From Firmicutes bacterium UBA3871 (lineage in GTDB: Bacteria; Bacillota; Clostridia; Peptostreptococcales; Anaerovoracaceae), in the NCBI GenBank assembly GCA_002392265.1, contig DGGP01000031.1, positions 1,074 through 9,238 of the forward strand: a stretch of 8,165 bases of DNA, read 5' to 3'. Both the position numbers and the translations under genes were made by a program. This document shows, piece by piece, positions 1 through 7,547 of this stretch (its first letter is position 1; each line of letters starts with the position of its first letter). The notes beneath the pieces were generated by a model that was not told the DNA's origin, did not search any database, and saw only the letters and a list, made by a program, of their open reading frames with translations.

Positions 1-354
1 ATAATGGATGCGCTGCTGGGCGCGGCCGGGCTGGGCGATATAGGGAGGCACTTCCCGGATACCGATCCGCAGTATGCGGGGATATCGAGCCTAAAGCTCC
101 TCTCCGCAGTGCGCGAAAAGATTTTGGAAAAGGGCTACAAGCCCGTAAATATCGATGCCTGCGTCATCTGCGAGCAGCCGAAAGTGGCGCCGCACATTGA
201 AAAAATGAAAGAGAATATTGCGCGTGAGCTCGGGATTGAACCGGCTGACGTTAATATAAAAGGGACGACTACCGAACAGCTCGGCTTCACAGGCCGGGGC
301 GAGGGCATAGCCGCCAGCGCAATCTGTACAATAGAAGGAGAATTAACACTATGA
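1..354 (+). CDS. ispF: 2-C-methyl-D-erythritol 2,4-cyclodiphosphate synthase, C-terminal part (5' end outside the window)
   Basis: IspF converts CDP-methylerythritol 2-phosphate to methylerythritol cyclodiphosphate with release of CMP, in the cytoplasmic MEP pathway to isoprenoid precursors. The reading frame is open from base 1, and the visible 117 residues align by eye with the family from the DALLGA motif onward. They include the HFPDTDP segment (about residues 17-23 of the fragment), the PKVAPHI segment that packs near the nucleotide, and the diagnostic [14 protein letters not shown] near the C-terminus. Family members are about 155-160 residues, so roughly 40-45 N-terminal residues are missing, including the DxH metal ligands; the ATG at base 4 is internal and not the true start. 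The TGA stop (352-354) overlaps the proS ATG in ATGA, which suggests translational coupling. Nothing in the visible part looks damaged. Confidence 0.96.
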   Translation: MMDALLGAAGLGDIGRHFPDTDPQYAGISSLKLLSAVREKILEKGYKPVNIDACVICEQPKVAPHIEKMKENIARELGIEPADVNIKGTTTEQLGFTGRGEGIAASAICTIEGELTL

Positions 355-2087
355 GAATGAGCGAAATGCACATGAAAACTTTGCGTGAGGTACCAAACGA
401 GGCCGAAATCGCCAGCCATATATTGCTGCTCCGCAGCGGTATGATGAAAAAGTTGGTTTCCGGCGTATACGGATTTATGCCTCTCGGCTGGAGAACCATA
501 CGCAAGATTGAAGATATCATCCGTCAGGAAATGGACGCTACCGGAGCGCAGGAAATTCACTGCTCAGCCCTGCAGCCCGCAGAGCTTTGGGAAGAGTCCG
601 GCAGATGGTCGAAATATGGCCCTGAGCTGATGAGATTAAAGGACAGAAACGGCAGAGACTTCTGCCTCGGCCCAACACACGAAGAGATCTTTACCGACAT
701 CATCAGAAACGACATCACATCATACAGGCAGCTGCCGCAGAATCTCTACCAGATTCAGACAAAGTACCGCGACGAAGCCCGTCCTCGTTTCGGGCTGATG
801 CGCTCGCGCGAATTCATAATGAAGGACAACTATTCATTTGACCGCGACGAAGCCGGCCTCGACGTATCCTACAAGAAGATGTATGACGCGTACAGCAAGA
901 TCTTCACGCGCTGCGGGCTTACTTTCCGACCTGTAGAAGCTGACACAGGTGCAATCGGCGGCAGCAATTCGCACGAGTTCACAGCACTCTCCGAAGTCGG
1001 CGAGTCCGAAATTGCTTACTGCGACAACTGCGATATGGCGGCAACCACAGAGCGTGCCGAGTTCAGAGACGCTCCGGAGGTTAACGAAGAAATGCTGCCG
1101 ATGGAGGAAGTAAACACTCCGGGTACAAAGACTATCGAAGAAGTTGCAAGCTTTCTGAACCTGCCAAAGGACAGAACCATAAAGGCACTGATGTTTGTAA
1201 AGTACAATGACGAGATGACAGAGCAGACAGGCTATGTTGCGGCATTCATTCGCGGCGACAGAGAGCTCAACATGATAAAGCTCGTAAATGCGCTCGGAAT
1301 TCCTGAGCATGCTATTGAGTTTGCAGACGAAGAAAAGATGGGACCGGCTACAGGTATAGTCGGCGGATTCACCGGCCCTGTGGGTCTTCACGACTGCACA
1401 ATCGTAGTTGACAGCGAGCTTGTCGGACAGAAAAATATGTGCGCAGGCGCAAACAAAAAAGACTATCACTTAAAGAACGTAAACTATGGTCGCGATTACA
1501 AGGGCGACATCGTAAAGGATATAAAGCTCCTCCGCGAAGGAGATCCATGCCCGGTATGCGGACAGCCGACAAAGGTTGCACGCGGTATCGAGGTGGGACA
1601 GGTATTCAAGCTCGGTACGAAGTATTCCGAGCCAATGGGTGCGTACTACAAGGACGAAAACCAGCAGGACCGCCTGATTGTAATGGGATGCTATGGTATA
1701 GGTGTTACCAGAACAATGGCAGCCGTTGTTGAGCAGCATCACGATGAAAACGGTATAATCTGGCCTATGTCTGTGGCACCTTATCATGTAATTGTCACTC
1801 TTGTCAGCGCTGCGGACGAGCAGCAAAAGGCTGTGGCAGAGGATATATACGGCAGACTTCAGGCAGCAGGCGTTGAGGTCCTGCTCGATGACAGAGACGA
1901 GAGACCGGGTGTTAAGTTCAAGGACGCAGACCTGCTCGGAATCCCTGTCAGAATTACAGTCGGTCGCGGTGTGGCAAACGGAGTGGTTGAGTACAAATTA
2001 AGACGTGAAGCCGATAAAACAGAAAAGACACCTGATGAAGCTGTTAATGATGCAATAGCACTGGTTAACGCAGAGCGCAGAGGATAG
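351..2087 (+). CDS. proS: Prolyl-tRNA synthetase, bacterial type with INS editing domain
   Basis: ProS charges tRNA-Pro with proline in the cytoplasm and, in this architecture, hydrolyses mischarged Ala-tRNA-Pro. The 578-residue protein is full length for the bacterial class II form. The catalytic core shows motif 1 around residues 42-69 ([11 protein letters not shown]), motif 2 at 137-164 ([19 protein letters not shown], then MKDNYSFD) and motif 3 at 446-478 ([13 protein letters not shown], with Arg454). The INS editing insertion lies at about 224-405 and keeps the TIKAL lysine (Lys278), which corresponds to the editing lysine of E. coli ProRS. Two Cys-x-x-Cys pairs (224/227 and 400/403) bracket the insertion. 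The anticodon-binding domain covers about 470-570, with the [20 protein letters not shown] stretch. The ATG at 351 is supported by AGAAGGAG at 333-340 and by the family-typical start MRMS...TLREVP. It overlaps the ispF stop, and the next gene begins 8 bases after its TAG. Confidence 0.98.
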   Translation: MRMSEMHMKTLREVPNEAEIASHILLLRSGMMKKLVSGVYGFMPLGWRTIRKIEDIIRQEMDATGAQEIHCSALQPAELWEESGRWSKYGPELMRLKDRNGRDFCLGPTHEEIFTDIIRNDITSYRQLPQNLYQIQTKYRDEARPRFGLMRSREFIMKDNYSFDRDEAGLDVSYKKMYDAYSKIFTRCGLTFRPVEADTGAIGGSNSHEFTALSEVGESEIAYCDNCDMAATTERAEFRDAPEVNEEMLPMEEVNTPGTKTIEEVASFLNLPKDRTIKALMFVKYNDEMTEQTGYVAAFIRGDRELNMIKLVNALGIPEHAIEFADEEKMGPATGIVGGFTGPVGLHDCTIVVDSELVGQKNMCAGANKKDYHLKNVNYGRDYKGDIVKDIKLLREGDPCPVCGQPTKVARGIEVGQVFKLGTKYSEPMGAYYKDENQQDRLIVMGCYGIGVTRTMAAVVEQHHDENGIIWPMSVAPYHVIVTLVSAADEQQKAVAEDIYGRLQAAGVEVLLDDRDERPGVKFKDADLLGIPVRITVGRGVANGVVEYKLRREADKTEKTPDEAVNDAIALVNAERRG

Positions 2088-2095
2088 GTAGCAAA

Positions 2096-2671
2096 GTGAA
2101 AAGCGAAGCGACATTATTTCGTTTATTCATAGAATTTTTCAAGATGGGAATGTTCACCGTTGGCGGCGGCATGGCAATGGTGCCGGTGCTGCAGGACATG
2201 ACGGAGAGAAACAAATGGATGACTTCGGAGGAAACTCTCGACTGCATCGCGGTGTGCCAAAGTCTGCCCGGCGTTGTGGCGATAAACATGGCGACTTATG
2301 TGGGCTCGAAAAAGAGGGGGCCGCTCGGAGCGCTTTGTACGACCTGCGGAATCCTGCTTCCATCGCTTATCATAATCATACTGGTGGCAATGTTCATGGG
2401 GCGCATCGATCAGAACGCATACGTTCAGGGCGCGCTTTCGGGCATCCGCGCAGCTGCGGCGGGGCTGATCGGCTGGGCGACATGGTCGATGGGAAAACAG
2501 GTGCTGCGTGGTAAAGGCTGGTTTGCGTGGGTTCTCGCGGCAGTCAGCTTTACCGTTGTGGGCTTTTTCGGTGTCAGTGCGGTCTGGGTAATACTCGGAG
2601 GCATCCTGCTCGGCATTGCCTACAATTCCTTCACTTCCGCAAAGGCGGCAAAAGGAGGTGCGAAAGAATGA
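2096..2671 (+). CDS. Chromate transporter family (CHR) protein, first half-size subunit
   Basis: This is a predicted inner-membrane anion transporter subunit of the CHR (ChrA-like) family, 191 residues, the usual length of the short, single-domain form. Family features are FFKMGMFTVGGGMAMVP (residues 14-30), QSLPGVVAINMATYVG (55-70) and GIRAAAAGL (116-124). Hydrophobic stretches suggest about six membrane segments (near 14-32, 50-68, 78-101, 113-133, 142-160, 162-178). The start is a GTG 8 bases after the proS stop, with AGAGG at 2079-2083 as a modest Shine-Dalgarno site inside the end of proS. Short CHR proteins are known to work in pairs, for example in Bacillus subtilis, and the next gene is the partner. 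Family members export chromate, but the natural substrate in many anaerobes is untested, so chromate is a family name here and not a demonstrated substrate. The membership call is firm; the substrate is inference. Confidence 0.92.
   Translation: MKSEATLFRLFIEFFKMGMFTVGGGMAMVPVLQDMTERNKWMTSEETLDCIAVCQSLPGVVAINMATYVGSKKRGPLGALCTTCGILLPSLIIIILVAMFMGRIDQNAYVQGALSGIRAAAAGLIGWATWSMGKQVLRGKGWFAWVLAAVSFTVVGFFGVSAVWVILGGILLGIAYNSFTSAKAAKGGAKE
2651..2660 (+). promoter_or_regulatory. Shine-Dalgarno site of the second chromate transporter gene
   Basis: AAAGGAGGTG is a near-perfect ribosome binding site inside the last codons of the upstream transporter gene, 7 bases before the ATG at 2668. It fixes that start, although the same frame is open for 47 codons further upstream. 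It is far stronger than the site of the first subunit, which may help balance synthesis of the two partners. Confidence 0.85.
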
Positions 2672-3222
2672 CGTACCTGCTTTTCAGGCTGTTTATGACC
2701 TTTTTCAAGATAGGCTTCATTGGTTTTGGCGGAGGGCTGGCAATTCTGCCGCTCGTATATCAGGGTATATCACAGTTTTCGCCAATCACTCAGGAGCAGT
2801 TCGCGAATCTCGTAGGCATCAGTCAGGCGACGCCGGGTCCGATAGCGGTAAACGCGGCGACTTATGTGGGATTTCTGACGGCAGGTATACCGGGCTCACT
2901 CGCTTCAACGATTGGCGTTGCGGTGCCTTCGTTTATATTGGTGTCACTGACGGTGCACTTTATAGACAAATATCAGGAGAGCAAGCTTGTAAAGGGCGCA
3001 TTTGTCGGCATCAGACCTGCAGCGATGGGCATGATTGCTTCCGCATTCATTTTCGTCGGCGAGAGTGCTGTCTTCACAGAAGGGCTTTCAGCTGAATATT
3101 TCAACCCTGCAGCGCTCTTTATGGCTGCAGCGACCTTTCTGCTTGCGGCAAAGACAAAGCTCGGCCCAATACCGATTATTGTGATAATGGGAGCCGTGGG
3201 GGCGCTTTCTTCATTAATTTAA
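2668..3222 (+). CDS. Chromate transporter family (CHR) protein, second half-size subunit
   Basis: This is the partner membrane subunit of the preceding CHR protein, 184 residues. It repeats the family signature: FFKIGFIGFGGGLAILPL (residues 12-29), QATPGPIAVNAATYVGF (53-69) and GIRPAAMG (114-121), followed by two more hydrophobic stretches (about 144-162 and 167-184). QATPGPIAVN against QSLPGVVAIN in the first subunit shows that the two are homologous but diverged halves, as expected for an obligate pair with opposite membrane orientation (topology inferred, not measured). ATG 2668 is chosen over upstream in-frame codons because it has a strong AGGAGGT site and forms an ATGA overlap with the first subunit's stop, and because the family starts at this point. 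The gene ends 20 bases before the terminator hairpin and is the last gene of the operon. Substrate is unproven. Confidence 0.93.
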   Translation: MTYLLFRLFMTFFKIGFIGFGGGLAILPLVYQGISQFSPITQEQFANLVGISQATPGPIAVNAATYVGFLTAGIPGSLASTIGVAVPSFILVSLTVHFIDKYQESKLVKGAFVGIRPAAMGMIASAFIFVGESAVFTEGLSAEYFNPAALFMAAATFLLAAKTKLGPIPIIVIMGAVGALSSLI

Positions 3223-3242
3223 ATAAAAGTAAACGTATAAAT

Positions 3243-3275
3243 AAAAAAGATGGTCATTGAAATGACCATCTTTTT
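3243..3275. terminator. Bidirectional intrinsic terminator between convergent genes
   Basis: GATGGTCATT (3249-3258) and AATGACCATC (3261-3270) form a perfect 10-base inverted repeat around a 2-base centre. Six A precede it and five T follow it, which extends the pairing. Read on the plus strand it ends the ispF-proS-transporter operon with a U tract. Read on the minus strand it ends the chemoreceptor transcript with a U tract from the A run. A smaller hairpin, ATGCC (3278-3282) with GGCAT (3289-3293), lies between it and the chemoreceptor stop and has no clear role. Confidence 0.93.
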
Positions 3276-3301
3276 GCATGCCTTTTAGGGCATATCAGAT
3301 T

Positions 3302-6300
3302 CTAGTATTTGTCGCCACCTTCGAAATCGAGGCTGATGTTAATTTCCATCGGGTCTTCCGGCTGAGGGAGCGCTCTGCCTGCGTTTGCGCTACCCTGTGA
3401 AGGCTTTGATCTGTCGAGCTTGAACTGAGCAACGAGGTTCTTGAGCATATCTGCCTGTCCGAAGAGCTCTTCGGAGGATGCAGCCGATTCCTCGGAGGTT
3501 GCGCTGTTTGACTGAATAACCTGGGATACATCTTCGATACCGCGGTTAACTTCCTTGATACCGGTTGCCTGGTGTTCTGAAGCATCTGCTATGCCGCTTA
3601 CGATATCTGCAGCCTTGCTGATACCTTCAACGATTTCAGCGAGGGCTTCTGCTGTTTCGTTTGCAATCTTTGTACCGGCATTAACCTTTTCAACCGAGCC
3701 TTCGATGAGGGCTGTGGTTTCGGAAGCGGCCTCTGCGGATTTTGCAGCGAGGCTGCGAACTTCGTCAGCTACTACCGCAAAGCCCTTGCCGTGTACGCCT
3801 GCACGTGCTGCCTCAACTGCGGCATTGAGTGCGAGGATGTTTGTCTGGAATGCGATATCGTCGATAACCTTGATGATTTTTGAAATGTTCGCGGATGATT
3901 CGTTGATCTGATCCATGGAAATAAGCATTTCTTTCATCTGACCGTCGCCACGCTCTGCGCTGGATTTTACGCTGTTTGCAAGTGTAGATGCTTCGCGTGC
4001 ATCCGATGCGTTATGCTGGGTCTGATCAGCGATTTCGCCGAGTGAAGCAGTGAGCTGCTGAACGGCTGCAGCCTGCTTTGTGGAGCCGACAGCAAGTGTC
4101 TGAGCTGCCTCAGAAAGCTGCTTGGAACCGTTTGCAACCTGCTCTGCGGATTCTGTCAGGCGTGACATTACATCGCGGAGCTTTGAAACTATTGTAGTGA
4201 GTGCTTCACCGATTGCTTCGTAGTCGCCGATGTATCTCGACTGATCGATATGTACTGTGAGGTCACCGTCAGCCATTGCTGTGAGGTTGTTCGAAATGTC
4301 GGAAATTACACCGCGCAGCTGAGTGATTGTCTTGTTTAATGCATTCTTTGACTGAGCATGGCCACCCTTGTAGTCGCCTTCAACCATGTGGCGAAGATCG
4401 CCGCCGGCAACTCTTTCGAGTACTTCCATAACCTCGAGAGTAGGGTTTAGGAGGGCATCTACAGTTGAATTGATACCGTTTGCAACGTCTGCATATTTAC
4501 CGCGATGAGCGGATACGTCGATTCTCTTTTCGAGGTCGCCTGCGATTGCCGCATCACCCATATCCATAACGTCCTCAACTATGTGCTGAACAGAACCTGT
4601 CATATTTGCGATGCTCTGATCGATAGCATCGAACTGCTCTGCGACAGCAGTCTGATATTCGTCAGGAACCATTGTGTTTTCTTCGAGGTCGAACTGACCT
4701 TCGGCGATACGTGCGAGATTGTCACGGAGTCTCTTGATGGATTCGTCCGAATACTGATTTGCACGTGTAACAGCGGTTACATCCTGGAATACGCAGATAT
4801 AGCCTCTGTCATTTCCTGCATTGTCGATAAGATTCTTTGTTACTCTGATGAACTCATGTCCGTCAAAGCTGTAATTTACAGATGCCTGACCGGCCTTAAG
4901 CTCTGTAACACCGGAGAAGTCTTTTCCTTCAAGGAGTGCCTTTTTACCTTCCATATCGGAAGTGCTTGTGTAGATGCCTTTATCAATAAAGTGCTGTGCG
5001 AGAGGACTGTTAACAAATGTCCAATTGCCTTCGTGGTCAACTGTCTGGAGCAGAACCGGAACTCCGTCGAGCATTGTTTCGTACCAGAGCTTCTTGTCGT
5101 TCATGAGCTCGAGGGTATTGTTGATACCTTCCATAGCAGTCCTAAACTCTCCGCCGTAACGGGATACATCTGCTCTTACGGTGTAGTCTTCATTCTTTGC
5201 AGCTTCAGCAAGCTTCTGAGTGTCGCCTACGAGTGTCTTGATATTGTCTATTGCGCCCTGAAGAGCGTTCATAATGTCGGCATAGTCGCCCTGAGCATTG
5301 TTTGTGAACTCAGGAACCTCGCCTCTGCCGAGAGCTGCGGAAACGTCTGCAACTACATTGATTTCTGTCATTACAGCGTCCATTGTGGCATTAAAGCCTT
5401 CAATGATGCGCTGATATCCGCCTACAAACTTTGAAGCGTCGCCTCTGTAAGAGGTGTTTCCAAGTATAGCATTCTGTGTCAGACCTTCCGTCTCGGAAAC
5501 GAGAGCGTTCAAGGTGTCAACCATCTTCTTCATTGCGATGCTGAGTACATCCTCATCGCTTCTAAGGTTAACTTTAATGTCTGTATTTCCTGCGGCAACC
5601 TCATTCAGAATATGAGCTTGCTCGTTGTTTGCATCAATCAGTGACGCGAAGGAATTGATGAGTGTATCTATTTCATCATCTTCCTCATCTTTTCTGTGTA
5701 CATCGGTAAGCTTCTTGCCCAGTGCGAGATCTGCAGCCTGGTTTGCAATACCGGTAACAGGAGCGATAGCTTTCTTTGTGATGAAAAGCAGAGTTGCGAG
5801 GATTACGATAAGTGCAACCAGCAAAATAGCAATCTGCATAATGATTGTATTTGTGGCCATTGCATAAGCTTCCTTTTCAGGAAGAGCAACAACAACGTTC
5901 CAACCGGTGTTTTCCATTACTCTGGTTACGGCAACCATCTTTGTGCCGTCTATATCTTTGAACTTGAAGATCTGGCCGGCTTCGTTTGCGAGTACGGCAT
6001 TAACGAGGTTTTCGTCCAAATCAAAGTACGTGATGTTGTAATTTTCGTTGTTTTCATTCAGACCCATCAGTTCCTTGTCAGGATGATAGAAAATGGTTCC
6101 GTCCTGAAGGAATACCATGCTGTAGCCGTTTTCGCCTACTGTTGTGCTTGCAAGTGAAGCGTGAACGTTATCGAGGTGGAAGTCTACACCTACACATCCG
6201 AGATATTCATTTGTGGAAGGGTCTATTACAGGCGATGAGATTGTGCACACCGTATTGCCTGATTCTATGTCAACATAAGGGGCAGTGAAGACGGTTTCTC

Positions 6301-6769
6301 CTGTTTCATGCGGAGCGGTTGCCCAACCCTCATCCATGAGATTAGGACCCGGATAGTCCTCATTCATTGTATTTCCCGTGGATGATCCTATATCATTTAC
6401 ATACCAGCTGGCTGCATAAATCTCTACTGCAGTATCATCATGCATTTTGTAAGCGCCCTTCAGCTGCTCGTGCAGAGCCGGCCAAAGTGGGCTGTCTACC
6501 ATATAGTATCTGTTAATTTTTTCATCTCTCATGAAATTGATTACGACAGGGTCGTATGCGGACTGTTCTGTCATGGCAGCGTGTAAGTCAAAGAACTCTT
6601 CGGTTTGCTGCACCAGACCGTCTGCGATTGTTCCAAGCTGCTCGTTGGAAGAGTTTCGAACCTGACTCGAAAGAACGAGGCTAAGGATGGCAAGAGCAAT
6701 TGCAAAGATTATTATTGTAGGAATAGCGGTTTTGATTACTAGCTTTCTGGCAAGCCCTTTCTTTTTCAT
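3302..6769 (-). CDS. Large methyl-accepting chemotaxis protein: dCache sensor, HAMP-like chain, internal PAS, MCP signalling domain
   Basis: This is a membrane chemoreceptor of 1155 residues that should control CheA through CheW. Order: short basic N-terminus; TM1 (about 11-34); extracytoplasmic dCache-like sensor (35-305, with [17 protein letters not shown] at 215-231 in the membrane-proximal half); TM2 (307-330); canonical HAMP (331-383, Pro337, [10 protein letters not shown]); four more HAMP-like units (to about 557); PAS domain (559-668, [11 protein letters not shown] to [11 protein letters not shown]); four more HAMP-like units (about 680-865); MCP signalling coiled coil (866-1120). The hairpin tip is intact: [20 protein letters not shown], then [18 protein letters not shown] (970-1008). 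A polar tail of about 35 residues ends in GGDKY; there is no NWETF-type CheR-binding pentapeptide. Most receptors of this type are 550-700 residues, so it is unusually long. The ATG at 6769 is chosen for its AGGAGG site and the [10 protein letters not shown] start just before TM1. An in-frame ATG at 6883 would add 38 polar residues without a comparable site. No other chemotaxis genes are in the window. Confidence 0.96.
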   Translation of the reverse strand: MKKKGLARKLVIKTAIPTIIIFAIALAILSLVLSSQVRNSSNEQLGTIADGLVQQTEEFFDLHAAMTEQSAYDPVVINFMRDEKINRYYMVDSPLWPALHEQLKGAYKMHDDTAVEIYAASWYVNDIGSSTGNTMNEDYPGPNLMDEGWATAPHETGETVFTAPYVDIESGNTVCTISSPVIDPSTNEYLGCVGVDFHLDNVHASLASTTVGENGYSMVFLQDGTIFYHPDKELMGLNENNENYNITYFDLDENLVNAVLANEAGQIFKFKDIDGTKMVAVTRVMENTGWNVVVALPEKEAYAMATNTIIMQIAILLVALIVILATLLFITKKAIAPVTGIANQAADLALGKKLTDVHRKDEEDDEIDTLINSFASLIDANNEQAHILNEVAAGNTDIKVNLRSDEDVLSIAMKKMVDTLNALVSETEGLTQNAILGNTSYRGDASKFVGGYQRIIEGFNATMDAVMTEINVVADVSAALGRGEVPEFTNNAQGDYADIMNALQGAIDNIKTLVGDTQKLAEAAKNEDYTVRADVSRYGGEFRTAMEGINNTLELMNDKKLWYETMLDGVPVLLQTVDHEGNWTFVNSPLAQHFIDKGIYTSTSDMEGKKALLEGKDFSGVTELKAGQASVNYSFDGHEFIRVTKNLIDNAGNDRGYICVFQDVTAVTRANQYSDESIKRLRDNLARIAEGQFDLEENTMVPDEYQTAVAEQFDAIDQSIANMTGSVQHIVEDVMDMGDAAIAGDLEKRIDVSAHRGKYADVANGINSTVDALLNPTLEVMEVLERVAGGDLRHMVEGDYKGGHAQSKNALNKTITQLRGVISDISNNLTAMADGDLTVHIDQSRYIGDYEAIGEALTTIVSKLRDVMSRLTESAEQVANGSKQLSEAAQTLAVGSTKQAAAVQQLTASLGEIADQTQHNASDAREASTLANSVKSSAERGDGQMKEMLISMDQINESSANISKIIKVIDDIAFQTNILALNAAVEAARAGVHGKGFAVVADEVRSLAAKSAEAASETTALIEGSVEKVNAGTKIANETAEALAEIVEGISKAADIVSGIADASEHQATGIKEVNRGIEDVSQVIQSNSATSEESAASSEELFGQADMLKNLVAQFKLDRSKPSQGSANAGRALPQPEDPMEINISLDFEGGDKY

Positions 6770-6780
6770 TTTAGATTTTT

Positions 6781-6786
6781 CCTCCT
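6781..6786 (-). promoter_or_regulatory. Shine-Dalgarno site deciding the chemoreceptor start
   Basis: On the minus strand the bases read AGGAGG, 11 bases before the ATG at 6769-6767. The spacing is slightly long but the match is perfect. It supports the 1155-residue product over a 1193-residue reading from 6883. Confidence 0.8.
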
Positions 6787-6827
6787 CATATTTTATGTGT
6801 TTTTGATTAGTGATTAAAGGGTTTGGG

Positions 6828-6856
6828 TTGACTTTGCTCCCCACATCATCTATTAT
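6828..6856 (+). promoter_or_regulatory. Sigma-A-type promoter for ppiB
   Basis: The -35 is TTGACT (6828-6833), the spacer is exactly 17 bases, and the -10 is TATTAT (6851-6856). Transcription would begin near 6862-6864 and give a 5' UTR of about 78 bases. On the minus strand the -10 area also reads TGTCATAAT, a possible extended -10 for the divergent chemoreceptor, but I see no matching -35, so the chemoreceptor promoter stays unassigned. A short inverted repeat, TTGCA (6867-6871) and TGCAA (6879-6883), lies just downstream of the predicted start and could be an operator. That role is a guess. Confidence 0.75.
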
Positions 6857-6927
6857 GACAATGTGTTTGCAATAGGACTGCAAGCCATGACAGATTTACG
6901 TTAAAAAATTTATTTCTTATTAAAAAA

Positions 6928-6933
6928 GAGGAG
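6928..6933 (+). promoter_or_regulatory. Shine-Dalgarno site of ppiB
   Basis: GAGGAG lies 7 bases before the ATG at 6941, in an otherwise A/T-rich leader. It fixes the start of the cyclophilin. Confidence 0.8.
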
Positions 6934-6940
6934 AAAACAA

Positions 6941-7426
6941 ATGCAGTACGTAGTTATAGAAATGGAAAACGGCGATATAATGAAGGGCGAGCTCTATCCT
7001 GAAAAAGCGCCAAAGACAGTAGAAAACTTTGTAAAGCTCGTAAAGGACGGCTTTTATGACGGGCTCATTTTTCACAGATGCATTCCGGGCTTTATGATTC
7101 AGGGCGGCTGTCCGGAGGGAAGCGGAATGGGTGGCCCGGGCTGGGAAATCGAAGGCGAGTTTGCGGCAAACGGACATCCTGAAAACGACATCAAGCATGA
7201 AAAGGGAGTGCTTTCAATGGCCAGAGCCATGGACCCTAATTCGGCAGGCTCGCAGTTCTTTATTATGGTAGCAAAGGCTCCTCATCTCGATGGACAGTAT
7301 GCGGCTTTCGGAAAAATCATCGAAGGCATTGAAGCAGCCGACAAAATCGTTTCCGAGCCTACGGATTTCCGCGACAGACCAATGACGGAACAAAAAATGA
7401 AGAAGGTTACAATAGTTGAAGAATAG
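6941..7426 (+). CDS. ppiB: Cyclophilin-type peptidyl-prolyl cis-trans isomerase
   Basis: This is a single-domain cyclophilin of 161 residues that catalyses cis-trans isomerisation of Xaa-Pro bonds and assists protein folding. It has no signal peptide or membrane segment, so it is cytoplasmic. Family motifs are YDGLIFHRCIPGFMIQGG (residues 39-56, with catalytic Arg46 and pocket residues Phe51, Met52 and Gln54), SAGSQFFIMV (101-110) and HLDGQYAAFG (115-124). Relative to human cyclophilin A, the position of the cyclosporin-contacting Trp121 is His115 here and that of His126 is Tyr120. Substitution at the Trp position is common in bacterial cyclophilins and usually lowers cyclosporin sensitivity without removing activity. 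The gene has its own promoter and a strong Shine-Dalgarno site, and I see no U-tract terminator on the plus strand after its stop. It is short of the roughly 165-200 residues of many relatives only at loops and looks complete. Confidence 0.96.
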   Translation: MQYVVIEMENGDIMKGELYPEKAPKTVENFVKLVKDGFYDGLIFHRCIPGFMIQGGCPEGSGMGGPGWEIEGEFAANGHPENDIKHEKGVLSMARAMDPNSAGSQFFIMVAKAPHLDGQYAAFGKIIEGIEAADKIVSEPTDFRDRPMTEQKMKKVTIVEE

Positions 7427-7455
7427 CGGTTACACGTGTGAAGAGTTTGTGAAAA

Positions 7456-7471
7456 AACCTTCGTTAAGGTT
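7456..7471 (-). other. Small hairpin with a U tract only on the minus strand
   Basis: AACCTT (7456-7461) and AAGGTT (7466-7471) pair around CGTT. Six A lie at 7452-7457, so a minus-strand transcript would read the hairpin followed by a run of U, as in a weak intrinsic terminator. On the plus strand the hairpin is followed by GACGGAGG, so it should not end ppiB transcription. With only 6 base pairs it may be chance. An 8-base palindrome, ACACGTGT (7432-7439), lies just upstream. Confidence 0.35.
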
Positions 7472-7498
7472 GACGGAGGGGCTCATATGGGTTATTAT
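7470..7498 (+). promoter_or_regulatory. Sigma-A-type promoter for the envelope-protein gene
   Basis: The -35 is TTGACG (7470-7475), the spacer is 17 bases, and the -10 is TATTAT (7493-7498). The run TATTATGACA is identical to that of the ppiB promoter and sits at the same distance from TTGAC, which strengthens both calls. The predicted start is near 7505, giving a leader of about 57 bases before the ATG at 7562. Confidence 0.7.
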
Positions 7499-7547
7499 GA
7501 CAGTGCGTTATATGCAAGACAGGTGAAATACAGTCACCACATATGAG
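7482..7547. repeat. Inverted repeat spanning the promoter and leader
   Basis: CTCATATG (7482-7489) is the reverse complement of CATATGAG (7540-7547). The left arm lies in the promoter spacer and the right arm just before the Shine-Dalgarno site of the next gene. Because the left arm is upstream of the predicted start, the pair would not fold in RNA made from that promoter. It could be a two-site operator or, in read-through RNA from ppiB, a long-range stem. CATATG is itself palindromic, so chance is possible. Confidence 0.35.

Noticed and set aside
834..1469. A 211-codon open frame on the minus strand
   Set aside because: It is antisense to the core of proS, which is complete and has all its motifs. 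The translation has no recognisable features.
2527..2667. A 47-codon upstream extension of the second transporter subunit
   Set aside because: It is out of frame within the first subunit's coding sequence, has no family similarity, and the strong Shine-Dalgarno site places the start at 2668.
4505..5434. A 309-codon open frame on the plus strand
   Set aside because: It lies wholly antisense to the HAMP-like and PAS part of the chemoreceptor, has a Cys-rich composition typical of the reverse of Ala/Ser-rich codons, and shows no recognisable domain or Shine-Dalgarno site.
6770..6883. A 38-residue N-terminal extension of the chemoreceptor from ATG 6883
   Set aside because: The extension is polar, lies before a standard MKKKGL start and TM1, and covers the AGGAGG site that serves the ATG at 6769. 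It also overlaps the divergent promoter.
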